In this document: one piece after another, positions 1-11,276 of the stretch
How the letters are laid out: each line of letters begins with the position of its first letter
Position numbering within the stretch: position 1 is the first letter of the stretch
Assembly (NCBI GenBank): GCA_034231615.1
Contig: CM067311.1
Coordinates: forward strand, 9,797,746 to 9,861,745
Length of the DNA stretch: 64,000 nt
Reading direction: 5' to 3'
From: Meghimatium bilineatum
Lineage: Eukaryota; Mollusca; Gastropoda; Stylommatophora; Philomycidae
Position numbers and translations under genes: made by a program
Notes under the pieces: model-generated
Seen by the model: the letters and a program-made list of their open reading frames with translations, nothing else
What the model was told of the DNA's origin: nothing
The model's database searches: none

Positions 1-254
1 ATCTGTGACAAGGATAAGGTTTGGTTACCTTCTGACCTTGATATTTCCCTGTCATGTAGGTTAGTATATTGACAACATGACGGGATCCGAAAGCAAAATT
101 AAATATATGAAACTGCGACCTAAAATATATGTTGCAAGAGGCGACTAAGAGAATTGGTTTGTGGTTTTGTACTCGTTGAAAACAAAGTACTTTTTAAAAA
201 AGGCTGAGATTTAGCGTAAAAGTTATAAATCAAGACACTGACAGAGTTTGCTGG

Positions 255-370
255 AACTAAGAGGGGAGAAACGAATAGTCACACCTTGAACTGTTATGCA
301 AGTTGTAATGGATATTATGGTGGTTGGAATTGGTTGTTCATCGTCCCATAGAAGATGAAATTCGTGATCC
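255..370 (+). mobile_element. Diverged piece of the long SINE family
   Basis: A weak match to the 5' half of the long SINE family seen complete at 56376-56646: the stretch GAGGGGAGAAACGAATAG and the following block are recognisable. A similar fragment (AGGCGACTAAGAG) lies just upstream near 137. No target duplication is visible, so this is an old truncated copy. Confidence 0.4.
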
Positions 371-1185
371 AAAAGTCATGTTGAAGTTTAGTATGAAACT
401 TTATCTATCCAATTGTTTAATCACATTTTTGCAGACACAGTATGGCAACTTCGCTGGTCAAGGTGTTTCTTCTTCATTTGAGTTCCTTCTCAAACTCCTG
501 CAATTTATCAGGATGCCTTCCAGATAGCCTTTCTGTGAACTTTTTACAATTTTTATGCGAAGAGTAGGCTCTACACACTCGATTGCAGCAAGGTTTATAG
601 GTCCAGGGCCGTAAATACTTCGTCAGTAAGGGAAGGTTTTTACTATTACAAAACGTTTCATTTGTCTATTTTAAGCGAAATTGTTTCTTTTGCATAAGAA
701 ATTTGATTTGATGACTTTTGTGCGAAAAATTGATAAAACGGAGGCAGTTTCGGATTTACCTATAAGCTAAACAAGCTATAACATAAATTACACTTTCTAT
801 ATATTCTCAATCGTTAACGGGTCCCATATCTCAAATAGCTTAGGACCCTATCAAGTCTAAATCCGGCCCTGAACGGAGGGTGTGGTGTGGGGGTTGTATC
901 CAAAATTCCTAGTATTTAATGTCAAGCTATGATTTCCTAAGGGAAATTTAAAGGAAATTACCCTTCCCCCCCCACACAGTGGATGAACACTCCAAACCCC
1001 TTCCCCCTTTATATGCGGGCTTATTTGGGGTACTTCGATCCTCTCTAGGATATAACAGTCAACCCTTACTCCCAAAACTATTTAGTCGCCTCCTTCCACA
1101 TTCGTGGCAGGAACAGTGTCGATATTATTTGCTCCCCCTCCGACCCTGATAAGCCAAGGGCTGATGGATTTCTCTGATGATGTCG
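371..1185. other. Gene-free stretch
   Basis: No exon, repeat unit or transposon coding remnant is recognisable. There is a C-rich tract near 965-975 and otherwise unremarkable AT-rich sequence with short chance reading frames. Confidence 0.4.
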
Positions 1186-1186
1186 T

Positions 1187-1366
1187 TGTTGTCATAGTTT
1201 ATACACAAGTTTATTAGTCCAGTAGTTGTATGCCATGTTGTTGTTGTCATAGTTTATTCAGTAGTTGTATGCCATGTTGTTGTTGTCATAGTTTATTAGT
1301 CCAGTAGTTGTATGCCATGTTGTTGTTGTCATAGTTTATTAGCCCAGTAGTTGTATGCCATGTTGT
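1187..1366 (+). repeat. 43-bp tandem repeat, about 4 copies
   Basis: A unit of about 43 bp, containing GTCATAGTTTATTAG and CAGTAGTTGTATGCCATG, recurs about four times with one internally shortened copy. It abuts the next, unrelated minisatellite without a gap. Confidence 0.85.
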
Positions 1367-1369
1367 TTT

Positions 1370-1781
1370 GTCGTCAGCTCACATGTTATTGGTTTTGTCG
1401 TATATTCACATGTTATTAGTTTTATCGTATTTTCACATGTTATTGGTTTTGTGGTATGTTCACATTTTATTGGTTTTATCGTATTTTCACATGTTATTGG
1501 TTTTGTCGTATTTTCACATGTTGTTGGTTTTGTCGTATTTTCAGATGTTATTGGTTTTGTCGTATTTTCAGATGTTATTGGTTTTGTGTAAACTCACATG
1601 TTATTGGTTTTATCCTATTTTCACATGTTATTGGTTTTGTCGTACGCTCACATGTTATTGGTTTTATCGTATTTTCAGATATTATTGGTTTTGTCGTATG
1701 TTCACATGTTATTGGCTTTGTCGTATGTTCACGTGTTATTGGCTTTGTCGTATGTTCACATGTTATTGGTTTTGCTAAAAT
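1370..1781 (+). repeat. 27-bp minisatellite, about 15 copies
   Basis: The unit contains CACATGTTATTGGTTTTG and recurs about every 27 bp. Because 27 is a multiple of three, several overlapping reading frames stay open on both strands. They are low-complexity by-products of the array and not genes. Confidence 0.92.
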
Positions 1782-2094
1782 GTCGTGTTGTACAGTGAGA
1801 CTTGACTTGTCGAGTTGTATTGTTGACTTTCCGTGATGCATATAACCGCCATTTGCATAGCACAATGTCCGATCAAATAGAGATACGGTCTTTTGTCAGT
1901 GACCCGACTCTGAGCATGCGTCACATATCCTGCTGCGGTTTACTTATGCTGTTGTGTCACATGTGACGATGCATGAACAAATATCTGCTGATACATGAAC
2001 TTGAATGTACTAGGACTTGGATCTTGTTTCTTCGTTGCAATATATGACTATTTGACAAATGTGAGATGGTGTGGTTTAGGAGAAGTCTATTGTC

Positions 2095-2470
2095 TATCCC
2101 CAGGTGGTTTGTGATCCACTCTTGCCGTTAAGCGTAGGGGTGATTGGAGCTCAAGCTTGCGTTCTATCACCAGATGTGTGGTCTCGGCTGTGCAATGACC
2201 GTGTCTGTACAGGATGTCCCTGACGTTTTCTATCCATCTTTTCCGTGGTCTTCATCTGGCTTTGTACCCTGATCTCATTTGGTTATATGCTTGTACGGGC
2301 AACTTTTCGTGATGCATTCTCATAATGTGGCCAAACCACTTGATCTGTTCTCTCTCTATGTAATCTGTACAAGATATTATACATATTCTTTCCCTGATAT
2401 ATTCATTTCGTAATCTATCGAGCCTGGTGACAGAGGCAGCTTTCCTCAAGCATTTCATCTCACAGGTCAC
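2095..2470 (-). mobile_element. LINE reverse transcriptase, C-terminal fragment
   Basis: Minus-strand translation gives the segment that follows the palm in endonuclease-reverse-transcriptase LINEs: a CEMKCLRKA block, then RNEYIRERI, then KWFGHIMRMHHEKLPVQAY. The fragment is 5'-truncated and its frame is broken downstream near the 3' end. It is a dead retrotransposon piece. Confidence 0.75.
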
Positions 2471-2624
2471 TATCTTTCTGTAATGAAAGGAGGGGTGTAT
2501 ACTCGTAACAAAGAAAGGGAAGTATAAAAATATATGTTATTTTTAACGGAGATTTCAACTTCTGTGGTGCATGTCCTCAGCAAATCTCTTCTATCATGTT
2601 CTGTCTTTAATTATTCGATATGTC

Positions 2625-2720
2625 AGGTCGAACGACGTAGATGTCACAGCAAAGCTGTAAACCATGACATAACCAAAACCGTTCTTCAGACTGCATCACG
2701 CAAACGAGAATACGAGAACT
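2625..2720 (+). mobile_element. 3' fragment of the long SINE family
   Basis: Matches the 3' third of the long SINE (GCTGTAAACCATGACA, then the final ACGAGAA block). It is truncated at the 5' end and directly precedes the 28-bp minisatellite. Confidence 0.6.
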
Positions 2721-2744
2721 AACACACAAGACGCTGGTTCTTTC

Positions 2745-4578
2745 CGCGTCTTATCTTTCTTATATCATGTTCCATGTCTTATCTTTCTTATATCATGTTC
2801 CCCGTCTTATCTTTCTTATATCATGTTCCATGTCTTATCTTTCTTATATCATGTTCCCCGTCTTATCTGTCTTATATCATGTTCCCCGTCTTATCTGTCT
2901 TATATCATGTTCCCCGTCTTATCTGTCTTATATCATGTTCCATGTCTTATCTTTATTATATCATGTTCCATGTCTTATCTTTCTTATATCATGTTCCCCG
3001 TCTTATCTTTCTTATATCATGTTCCATGTCTTATCTGTCTTATATCATGTTCCCCGTCTTATCTTTCTTATATCATGTTCCCCGTCTTATCTTTCTTATA
3101 TCATGTTGCATGTCTTATCTTTCTTATATCATGTTCCCCGTCTTATCTGTCTTATATCATGTTCCATGTCTTATCTTTATTATATCATGTTCCATGTCTT
3201 ATCTTTCTTATATCATGTTCCCCGTCTTATCTTTCTTATATCATGTTCCATGTCTTATATGTCTTATATCATGTTCCCCGTCTTATCTTTCTTATATCAT
3301 GTTCCCCGTCTTATCTTTCTTATATCATGTTGCATGTCTTATCTTTCTTATATCATGTTCCCCGTCTTATCTGTCTTATATCATGTTCCCCGTCTTATCT
3401 GTCTTATATCATGTTCCATGTCTTATCTTTCTTATATCATGTTCCCCGTCTTATCTGTCTTATATCATGTTCCCCGTCTTATCTTTCTTATATCATGTTC
3501 TCCGTCTTATCTTTCTTATATCATGTTCCCCGTCTTATCTTTCTTATATCATGTTCCCCGTCTTATCTTTCTAATATCATGTTCCATGTCTTATCTTTCT
3601 TATATCATGTTCCCCATATCATCTGTCTTATATCATGTTCCCCGTCTTATCTTTCTTATATCATGTTCCCCGTCTTATCTTTCTTATATCATGTTCCCCG
3701 TCTTATCTGTCTTATATCATGTTCCCCGTCTTATCTGTCTTATATCATGTTCCATGTCTTATCTTTCTTATATCATGTTCCATGTCTTATCTTTCTTATA
3801 TCATGTTCCCCGTCTTATCTTTCTTATATCATGTTCCCCGTCTTATCTGTCTTATATCATGTTCCCCGTCTTATCTTTCTTATATCATGTTCCCCGTCTT
3901 ATCTTTCTTATATCATGTTCCATGTCTTATCTTTCTTATATCATGTTCCCCGTATCATCTGTCTTATATCATGTTCCCCGTCTTATCTTTCTTATATCAT
4001 GTTCCCCGTCTTATCTTTCTTATATCATGTTCCCCGTCTTATCTGTCTTATATCATGTTCCCCGTCTTATCTGTCTTATATCATGTTCCATGTCTTATCT
4101 TTCTTATATCATGTTCCATGTCTTATCTTTCTTATATCATGTTCCCCGTCTTATCTTTCTTATATCATGTTCCCCGTCTTATCTGTCTTATATCATGTTC
4201 CCCGTCTTATCTTTCTTATATCATGTTCCCCGTCTTATCTTTCTTATATCATGTTCCCCGTCTTATCTGTCTTATATCATGTTCCCCGTCTTATCTTTCT
4301 TATATCATGTTCCATGTCTTATCTTTCTTATATCATGTTCCATGTCTTATCTTTCTTATATCATGTTCCCCGTCTTATCTTTCTTATATCATGTTCCCCG
4401 TCTTATCTGTCTTATATCATGTTCCCCGTCTTATCTTTCTTATATCATGTTCCCCGTCTTATCTTTCTTATATCATGTTCCCCGTCTTATCTTTCTTATA
4501 TCATGTTCCCCGTCTTATCTGTCTTATATCATGTTCCCCGTATTATCTTTCTTATATCATGTTCCATGTATTATCATT
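2745..4578 (+). repeat. 28-bp minisatellite, about 65 copies
   Basis: The unit contains CTTATATCATGTTCC followed by a variable CCCG or CATG and a variable TTT or TGT. The roughly 65 units differ mainly at these two sites. The unit has no stop codon in any forward frame, so all three frames stay open for hundreds of codons. The long apparent proteins are artefacts. Within the array a block is duplicated at a 336-bp (12-unit) spacing, marked by the rare ATCATCTG variant near 3619 and 3955. Confidence 0.95.
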
Positions 4579-4601
4579 TTCCATATCAAGATCACGAGAC
4601 A

Positions 4602-4660
4602 CACGTGTGTTGTCGAGACCCGAAATGGGAGCAACAAATAGCAATAATGGGTACTATGAT
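4602..4660 (+). mobile_element. 5' fragment of the long SINE family
   Basis: Matches the start of the long SINE (CGTGTGTTGTCGAGACCCG, then GGGAGCAACAAATAGCAA) and then stops. It is truncated at the 3' end. Confidence 0.6.
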
Positions 4661-4697
4661 CACAGTCCAACCCCGGTTGCGCCAATTAGTGCCTACC

Positions 4698-4764
4698 TGT
4701 GTGATTATTTCCCTTGCTTGTGTGATTATTTCCCTTGCCTGTGTGATTATTTCCCTTGCCTATG
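4698..4764 (+). repeat. 21-bp tandem repeat, 3 copies
   Basis: Three near-identical copies of a 21-bp unit containing TGTGATTATTTCCCTTGC. Confidence 0.85.
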
Positions 4765-4810
4765 TTAATCAGTTTATGTTTATCATCTCTTAATTTAAAT
4801 ATAATTATAT

Positions 4811-4915
4811 TTAGGGTTCGGGTGAGTTATGTAAAACATTAGGGTTAGGGTTATGGTTAGGATTATTTATGTAAAATATAACTAACACTAGCCACTAACA
4901 TTAACCCTAAAAAAT
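4811..4915. repeat. Degenerate telomere-like motifs, inverted
   Basis: Two to three TTAGGG-type motifs (ATTAGGGTTAGGGTTATGG near 4839) are followed about 45 bp later by the reverse-complement kind (TTAACCCTAA). This is short and degenerate, so it may be a chance AT-rich palindrome instead of a telomere relic. Confidence 0.45.
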
Positions 4916-5000
4916 GAATATTTCAAATAATTATTGATTATTTATAGATATAATATTTATATCAATTAACCACAAAATACGTAGGTATGCGCTAATGGAC
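4905..5000 (+). repeat. Interspersed AT-rich repeat, copy 1
   Basis: The segment with GATTATTTATAGAT, ATCAATTAACCACAAAATAC and GTAGGTATGCGCTAATGG recurs at 45145-45215. That makes it a dispersed repeat of unknown class. Confidence 0.6.
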
Positions 5001-5218
5001 CTAAAAGGTGGGTAAATTAACTCCCTCCCCTATACATTTAACGATTTTAAAAATAAAAAGGTCATCAAAATTCTCTTTAAAAAAAGGAATTACACACAAA
5101 GATTCGCAAATGACCTTTTAAATAGGTAGCCACCACCCCCCCCCCCCCTCCACCCTTTACTGAATCTATCTACGGAATTGATAGGCGGGGAAAATGTTTC
5201 TTGCAAAGTGCCATTACA

Positions 5219-5773
5219 TTTAGTAACATCATTCGCGGGCCATACAATCATCACATCATTCGCGGGCCATACAATCATAACATCATTCGCGGGCCATACA
5301 ATCATAACATCATTCGCGGGCCATACAATCATAACATCCTTCGCGGGCCATACAATCATCATAACATCATTCGCGGGTCATACAATCATAACATCATTAG
5401 CGGGCCATACAATCATCACATCATTCGTGGGCCATACAATCATCACATCATTCGTGGGCCATACAATCATGACATCATTCGTGGGCCATACAATCATCAC
5501 ATCATAACATCATTCGCGGGCCATACAATCATCACATCATTCGCGGGCCATACAATCATCACATCATAACATCATTCGTGGGCCATACAATCATCACATC
5601 ATAACATCATTCGCGGGCCATACAATCATCACATCATAACATCATTCGTGGGCCATACAATCATCACATCATAACATCATTCGCGGGCCATACAATCATC
5701 ACATCATAACATCATTCGCGGGCCATACAATCATCACATCATAACATCATTCGTGGGCCATACAATCATCACA
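5219..5773 (+). repeat. 27-bp minisatellite grading into 36-37-bp units
   Basis: The unit contains CATCATTCGCGGGCCATAC. Early copies are about 27 bp apart. Later copies carry an extra CATCATAA block, so the spacing grows to about 36-37 bp. An internal C/T change (CGCGGG or CGTGGG) marks subtypes. Open frames on both strands here are repeat artefacts. Confidence 0.93.
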
Positions 5774-5775
5774 CC

Positions 5776-6204
5776 AAGTGTGATCTCCACACTGAAGGTG
5801 GTACATATTATTAACTTAAAAATTGGTCTACAATATGTAGTAATTCACATCGCATCTATTGCGAGGGCTGAAATTGCATCTATTTTATTATGCCTGTGAT
5901 GACAGCTGGTAATGGTGATATCTCTAATCTGCCGCTTTTCCAGGTTTCCACAGGTCGGTCTGGTGTGCAGTCGACTCTTTGCACATATCTCCGTAGACTG
6001 GTAATTTGTACACATCTTCAGCCAAGCTTTTTACACAGATGGTAAACTCTTATCTTTGGAAGTTGCTTTGTATGACACATCAACTGGTTCCACATTGAAT
6101 TGTGTAGCAACGATGTTCAGTTCCATTTGTTAACGTTTTACGTCCTTGAATTTTTCATTAAATGCTCCAATTGATTTCACACATTATCCAGCAAAGTTAA
6201 ATGG
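5776..6204. other. Unidentified stretch with a short minus-strand coding-like tail
   Basis: Minus strand 5930-6050 holds about 40 codons between stops, including VYGDMCKESTAHQTDLW. I do not recognise a family. It may be a decayed transposon. Nothing else here is identifiable. Confidence 0.3.
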
Positions 6205-6335
6205 CATAGACAGTTTTTGAATGAGGACATCCAATCCTCCCAGAGTGAGGACATCCAGACTTCCAAAACGTGAGGACATCTTGTCCTCCGAGATTGAGGG
6301 CATCCAGTCCTCTCATAATGAGGATATCCACTGTG
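6205..6335 (+). repeat. Degenerate tandem repeat of about 30 bp
   Basis: Four to five imperfect copies of GTGAGGACATCCAGTCCTCC-like units. The unit contains a small inverted repeat (GAGGAC and GTCCTC). Confidence 0.75.
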
Positions 6336-7745
6336 TTATTTAGTTCGAATTACTCTATCCAATCAATTTAGCTTTAAATGAATTATAATTCCGTTGGAAG
6401 AAGAGAGATCATACGCAGATCGGGGTACAGTGACTTGACATTCAGCCCTGAGATGCATTCGGTTATATCCACGATAAACAATAAATCACACAGTAATTTG
6501 CTATCACTTAGTTACATAGAAAGTTTCCTTTATATTCATGCACTGTCTGACTGTATCCCGCAGTTCATTAAATCTTATGATCATGTTCCTGCGACTCAAC
6601 CAACGGTGATCCACAGTTATAAACAATATCACTGTACTATGAGTCAAGATCATTCAGTAATTTCATAAACGGCAGATTTTGAAATTCTCTGCATTTGACA
6701 AAATATATGCTTGACACTACTATTGATATCACTTTGTTAAGCTTCATTGATTATACACAAATCCTTTTTTTTTAAAGTATAGTTTCGTGTTATTTAGGTG
6801 TTAATTACATGCGGTGGCATTTAATTAAAACATTTGTATCTAGTCTAGAATAAGTCTGTTATTTCTGGACAAATGCAATGAATATGTAATTGTGACATGC
6901 CAGCATGGCTGTAGTTCCATCAGTAGCAAACCAGCTTAATTTTTAAATGTTAGCTTGAGTTTGTTAATTGATCAAATAAGTCTCTCAAACAAATCCTCAC
7001 CTCGGCGCATCTGCTGTTTCGTCCACCATTGTGACTTTTAGGGGGGTTAAAAGGATTAGAATTAGTTTATAGATTTTTTGGGGAGGCGGGAGAAGGGTTA
7101 GCATCAGTGTTTAGAATTAATAATTAATTCTCTAAGAATTATTGTCTAAGGTTTGAATAGATATGATTGATTTTTCATGGGAAATCCGTAACGTTATATA
7201 GCCCAATGGTAGACGAAACAGCATTTTTACCCCTAACCTCTTGTAATGCCACGAATGGCTTCTAATGATACGAGATATCTGGCATATTAAAATTTGCTTC
7301 TATCCCAGGTTCGAACATTTTCAGTTGGGAAGTATCTGTTATGTCCGTTACCTTGTCACAAGCCATCGTGTAGTAGTATCATAACTGGATCGCTCAAGTG
7401 TCGAATTATTTAGTTTCCTTTAAAACAAATTTACATGAAGAAATTCTATATTCATTGAATTTCGAGTCAACGCGAGAACTGACCAAGATATCTTATGTGC
7501 CAGACTAAATAACTTCGAGGGTCGAACATTCATCACCCCTGCTTTAAGGGAACTCTCAATAATGTTTGTTTCTAATGGTGGAGTGACAAATCACGAAGTA
7601 TATCCTTGTTTCTAAAGATCATTGATTCATTACAAGTCCTATATCTGCACTAGAACGTGATGTACGAGTATTGTATAGACTCTACGAGGCTTGTCGAGTG
7701 AGAATAAGTGTATACATCAAGAATAACTAAACGATATTCAAATAG
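6336..7745. other. Gene-free stretch
   Basis: No exon or transposon protein remnant is recognisable on either strand. It is ordinary AT-rich sequence with chance reading frames under 100 codons. Confidence 0.4.
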
Positions 7746-7796
7746 AACAAGTTGTTTCTAAGTTTAGTTATATATATGACTGTTGTTGTATTATAT

Positions 7797-8722
7797 ATTA
7801 GCTTTTTAGGTATTAGTTTATTAGGTGGTAGTTTATTAGGTGGTAGTTTATTAGGTATTAGTTTATTAGGTATTAGTTTATTAGGTGGTAGTTTATTAGG
7901 TATTAGTTTATTAGGTATTAGTTTATTAGGTATTCGTTTATTAGGTATTCGTTTATTAGGTATTAGTTTATTAGGTATTAGTTTATTAGGTATTAGTTTA
8001 TTAGGTATTAGTTTATTAGGTGGTAGTTTATTAGGTATTAGTTTATTAGGTGGTAGTTTATTAGGTATTAGTTTATTAGGTATTAGTTTATTAGGTGGTA
8101 GTTTATTAGGTATTAGTTTATTAGGTATTAGTTTATTAGGTATTAGTTTATTAGGTGGTAGTTTATTAGGTATTCGTTTATTAGGTATTAGTTTATTAGG
8201 TATTCGTTTATTAGGTATTCGTTTATTAGGTATTAGTTTATTAGGTATTAGTTTATTAGGTATTAGTTTATTAGGTATTAGTTTATTGGGTATTTGTGTA
8301 TTAGGTATTCGTGTATTAGGTATTCGTGTATTAGGTATTCGTTCATTAGGTATTCGTTTATTAGGTATTCGTGTATTAGGTATTAGTTTATTAGGTATTT
8401 TTGTATTAGGTATTCTTGTATTAGGTATTCGTGTATTAGGTATTCGTTCATTAGGTATTCCGTTTATTAGGTATTAGTTTATTAGGTATTCGTGTATTAG
8501 GTATTCTAGTATTAGGTATTCATTCATTAGGTATTCGTTTATTAGGTATTCGTGTATTAGGTATTCGTTCATTAGGTATTCGTTTATTAGGTATTAGTTT
8601 ATTAGGTATTTGTGTATTAGGTATTCGTGTATTAGGTATTCGTGTATTAGGTATTCGTGTATTAGGTATTCGTTTATTAGGTATTCGTTTATTAGGTATT
8701 AGTTTATTAGGTATTAGTTTAT
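7797..8722 (+). repeat. 15-bp minisatellite, about 60 copies
   Basis: The unit TTATTAGGTATTAGT has subtypes GGTAG, ATTCG and GTGTA in place of the last bases. The first two thirds are dominated by one subtype and the last third by another, so the array has two zones. Because 15 is a multiple of three, a 241-codon frame encodes a monotonous LLGIS-type pentapeptide. I read it as a repeat and not as a gene. Confidence 0.94.
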
Positions 8723-9185
<463 letters not shown>

Positions 9186-9659
9186 GCACGCACGCACACG
9201 TTTTTCTGATGTTCTAACAATTTAATAAATCTAACACCTTTCATGTGCACACCCCACCACCACCCCCACACCCCCCGCAGATGAGTATGAAGCTTATAAT
9301 CAAAACATTCCATATTACTGAGAGTTGAAGTCTTCTGTGAATAAAATGAGACCCCAAATTTCACACAGGAAACAAGAGTTTAATTGCTTGTAAGTTCTGA
9401 AGTTCGAAATAAACAAATGATCGCGAGTCTACCTTGAATATATCAAAGTGTAATGATGCATCTATCCGGCACTGTGGCGATATGGTGATGGGCGAGTCTA
9501 TGATGGCCAAGGTACAATGTTCACATCCCGTCGAAGGAAATTATGCATCCAAAATTTCATACAGCAATGGCAAACTACTGAACGTATTTATATTGCCTAA
9601 AAAATCACTAAAGCTAAAAAATGCTGGGTTGTTTACATCCTGAATAGGATATGCTCGCT

Positions 9660-9884
9660 CTTCCATGTAGCATATTCTTTTCAGAATGTGGTCTTCCTTA
9701 TGGATTCTCTGAACAACTCCGCGATTGTTGACGTATCACAGCCGAAGACATGTTTATATATCCGAATATCTGATATATCACTGCACAATCGTCGTCTTGG
9801 GCGCCCTCTTCCCTTGTTGTCGTTAACTCTGCCTCCAGCTATTAATATTTCCATGATGTTATGTCTCTTTATATAACCAAACAA
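9660..9884 (-). mobile_element. LINE reverse transcriptase, 3' coding fragment
   Basis: The minus-strand frame carries MFGYIKRHN, then GRGRPRRRLCSDISD, then a short C-terminus with a serine-arginine end. This is the conserved C-terminal stretch that follows the reverse-transcriptase domain in many LINEs. It has no 5' part and is dead. Confidence 0.75.
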
Positions 9885-10194
9885 ACAAAAACAAAAAACA
9901 ACAAAAACACAGCTTTCTTAAGATGTTGTTAAAGAGCCAGCCCTCTTCGACGTGTATTGATAGGATACGCTACCACTGTTATAACGCTGTATCTAACAAC
10001 TAGAGCTAGACATATCAGAAACTGAACAAATGGCCAGAGCGTGTTCATGTACTGTTGTTAAAACAGAGGGAAAATATTGCATGGTGTATGCGCTGGAATA
10101 GATATGCAGATAAACTATTACATATGACATACTAGTGGACCCATGGACTACTGTATCAACAAGCAGCCAACCGACATACGAGTAAGTTTACGTA

Positions 10195-10305
10195 GATATA
10201 CAATTACATTTGACATGCAAGTATATATAGAAAAAACTATTACATTTGACATACAAGTATATATAGAAACAACTATTACATTTGACATACAAGTATATAT
10301 AGAAA
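10195..10305 (+). repeat. Tandem repeat of about 37 bp, 3 copies
   Basis: The block ACATTTGACATACAAGTATA is repeated three times. Single further copies appear near 10613 and 11155, on both sides of the LINE fragment between them, which suggests the LINE landed in or spread the repeat. Confidence 0.75.
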
Positions 10306-10592
10306 AACACATGCGGTTGTATCTGTTGGTCTCACCAATGGCCCACTAAACAAACCACCCATGCAACAGAAAACCTTAGTAGATGATATGCCGTTATGTT
10401 GAGGCTCTCTTATGGAAGCTTTGTAGCATGTCATCTATACAATTATCGACCCCCGTCTGAGTAGAAGGCTCATTCAACAGGCATTGCACTAAGCCGAAAG
10501 ATGATGTCTCCTGGGTATGAAAGAAAGCTAAGAAAAACCACCCCACTGCACATAATTAGTAAGAGCTAATCTATCGCAACTCCTGGGGTTCT
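10306..10592 (+). repeat. Interspersed repeat family A, copy 1
   Basis: A stretch of about 290 bp, with AAACCACCCATGCAACA, TAGTAGATGATATGCCGT and GCATTGCACTAAGCCGAAAG in order, recurs nearly complete at 24512-24805 and inverted at 56705-56925. The family has no coding capacity and is probably a non-autonomous element. Confidence 0.75.
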
Positions 10593-10618
10593 CAATCAAT
10601 CAAGAAAAACCATTACAT

Positions 10619-11160
10619 TTGACATACAAGTTACTTAGCGAATTGTCTTACCAGTATATGGTAACCATGCAGTGGATACCCTCTCACTGTGGAATACCAG
10701 GAAATGAAAAAGCAGACCAACTGGCTAAGGAAGGTGCTGCCGAAGACCAACCAGATATACCAATCACCTACCATCAGAAAAAACAGATGATCAAGTCAAT
10801 AAGAAAGCCACAAACACCAACACAAGATGACTATCATATTATGAACAGACCAGAGCAAGTTATAATTCTACGTCTCAGAACAGGACACAACCGACTCCGC
10901 ATTCACATGTATACAAAGTTCAAGATTGGCAACACGGCCATGTTTACATGTGGACAGGCAGCACAGAGTGCCAAACATATACAACAAGAGTGTTCTGAGC
11001 ATGAAACGCTGAGGCAGACATATTGGCCAGATGAAAAAAACAACACTGGAATCAAAACTCTATGACACTGTATGAACTACAAAAGACAGTGAGTTTTATT
11101 AAGGAGACAGAATTACAGATATAGACATGTTTCAAGTGAACGAAAGAAGAAGAAGAAGAC
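10619..11160 (+). mobile_element. LINE fragment: RNase H end plus 3' tail
   Basis: The frame opens inside an RNase H domain (QWIPSHCGIPGNEKADQLA, which carries the conserved His and last Asp region). It continues into the post-RNase H segment ([21 protein letters not shown] and a Cys/His stretch), typical of I/Jockey-like LINEs. The frame stops near 11063. The 3' UTR ends in GTGAACGAAAGAAGAAGAAG, a tail also seen on other elements here. It is 5'-truncated. Confidence 0.85.
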
Positions 11161-11235
11161 ATACAAGTATATATAGATACACAATTGCATTTTGTTCCTA
11201 TCATATGTAGACTAGGCTGAGAACAAAACTTACCC

Positions 11236-11276
11236 ATTTGGCGAAGGGAGACCAGAAAAATATAGTTTTTGGACCT
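11236..11276 (-). CDS. MPC2-like copy A, exon 2
   Basis: A 41-nt exon, preceded by a TTGCAG acceptor and followed by a GTAAGT donor on the minus strand. It encodes PKTIFFWSPFAKW after completing a split Gly codon. Length and phase are identical to copy B exon 2. The Lys-Trp end conserved in MPC2 is kept. Confidence 0.85.

Noticed and set aside
2767-4793. Three long overlapping open frames (up to 656 codons)
   Set aside because: All three forward frames of one 28-bp repeat are open because the unit has no stop codon. The products are monotonous and no domain is present.
5219-5773. Regular array that could suggest a CRISPR
   Set aside because: Units are contiguous with no unique spacers, no cas genes are present, and the sequence is animal nuclear DNA.
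5930-6050. Minus-strand GDM...LW segment as a missing MPC2-like exon 3 of copy A
   Set aside because: Only a few residues match. The length differs from the 28 codons expected, and the flanks are not a fitting splice pair.
7752-8477. A 241-codon hydrophobic LLGIS-repeat protein
   Set aside because: It is the translation of a 15-bp minisatellite, with no flanking domain or splice context.
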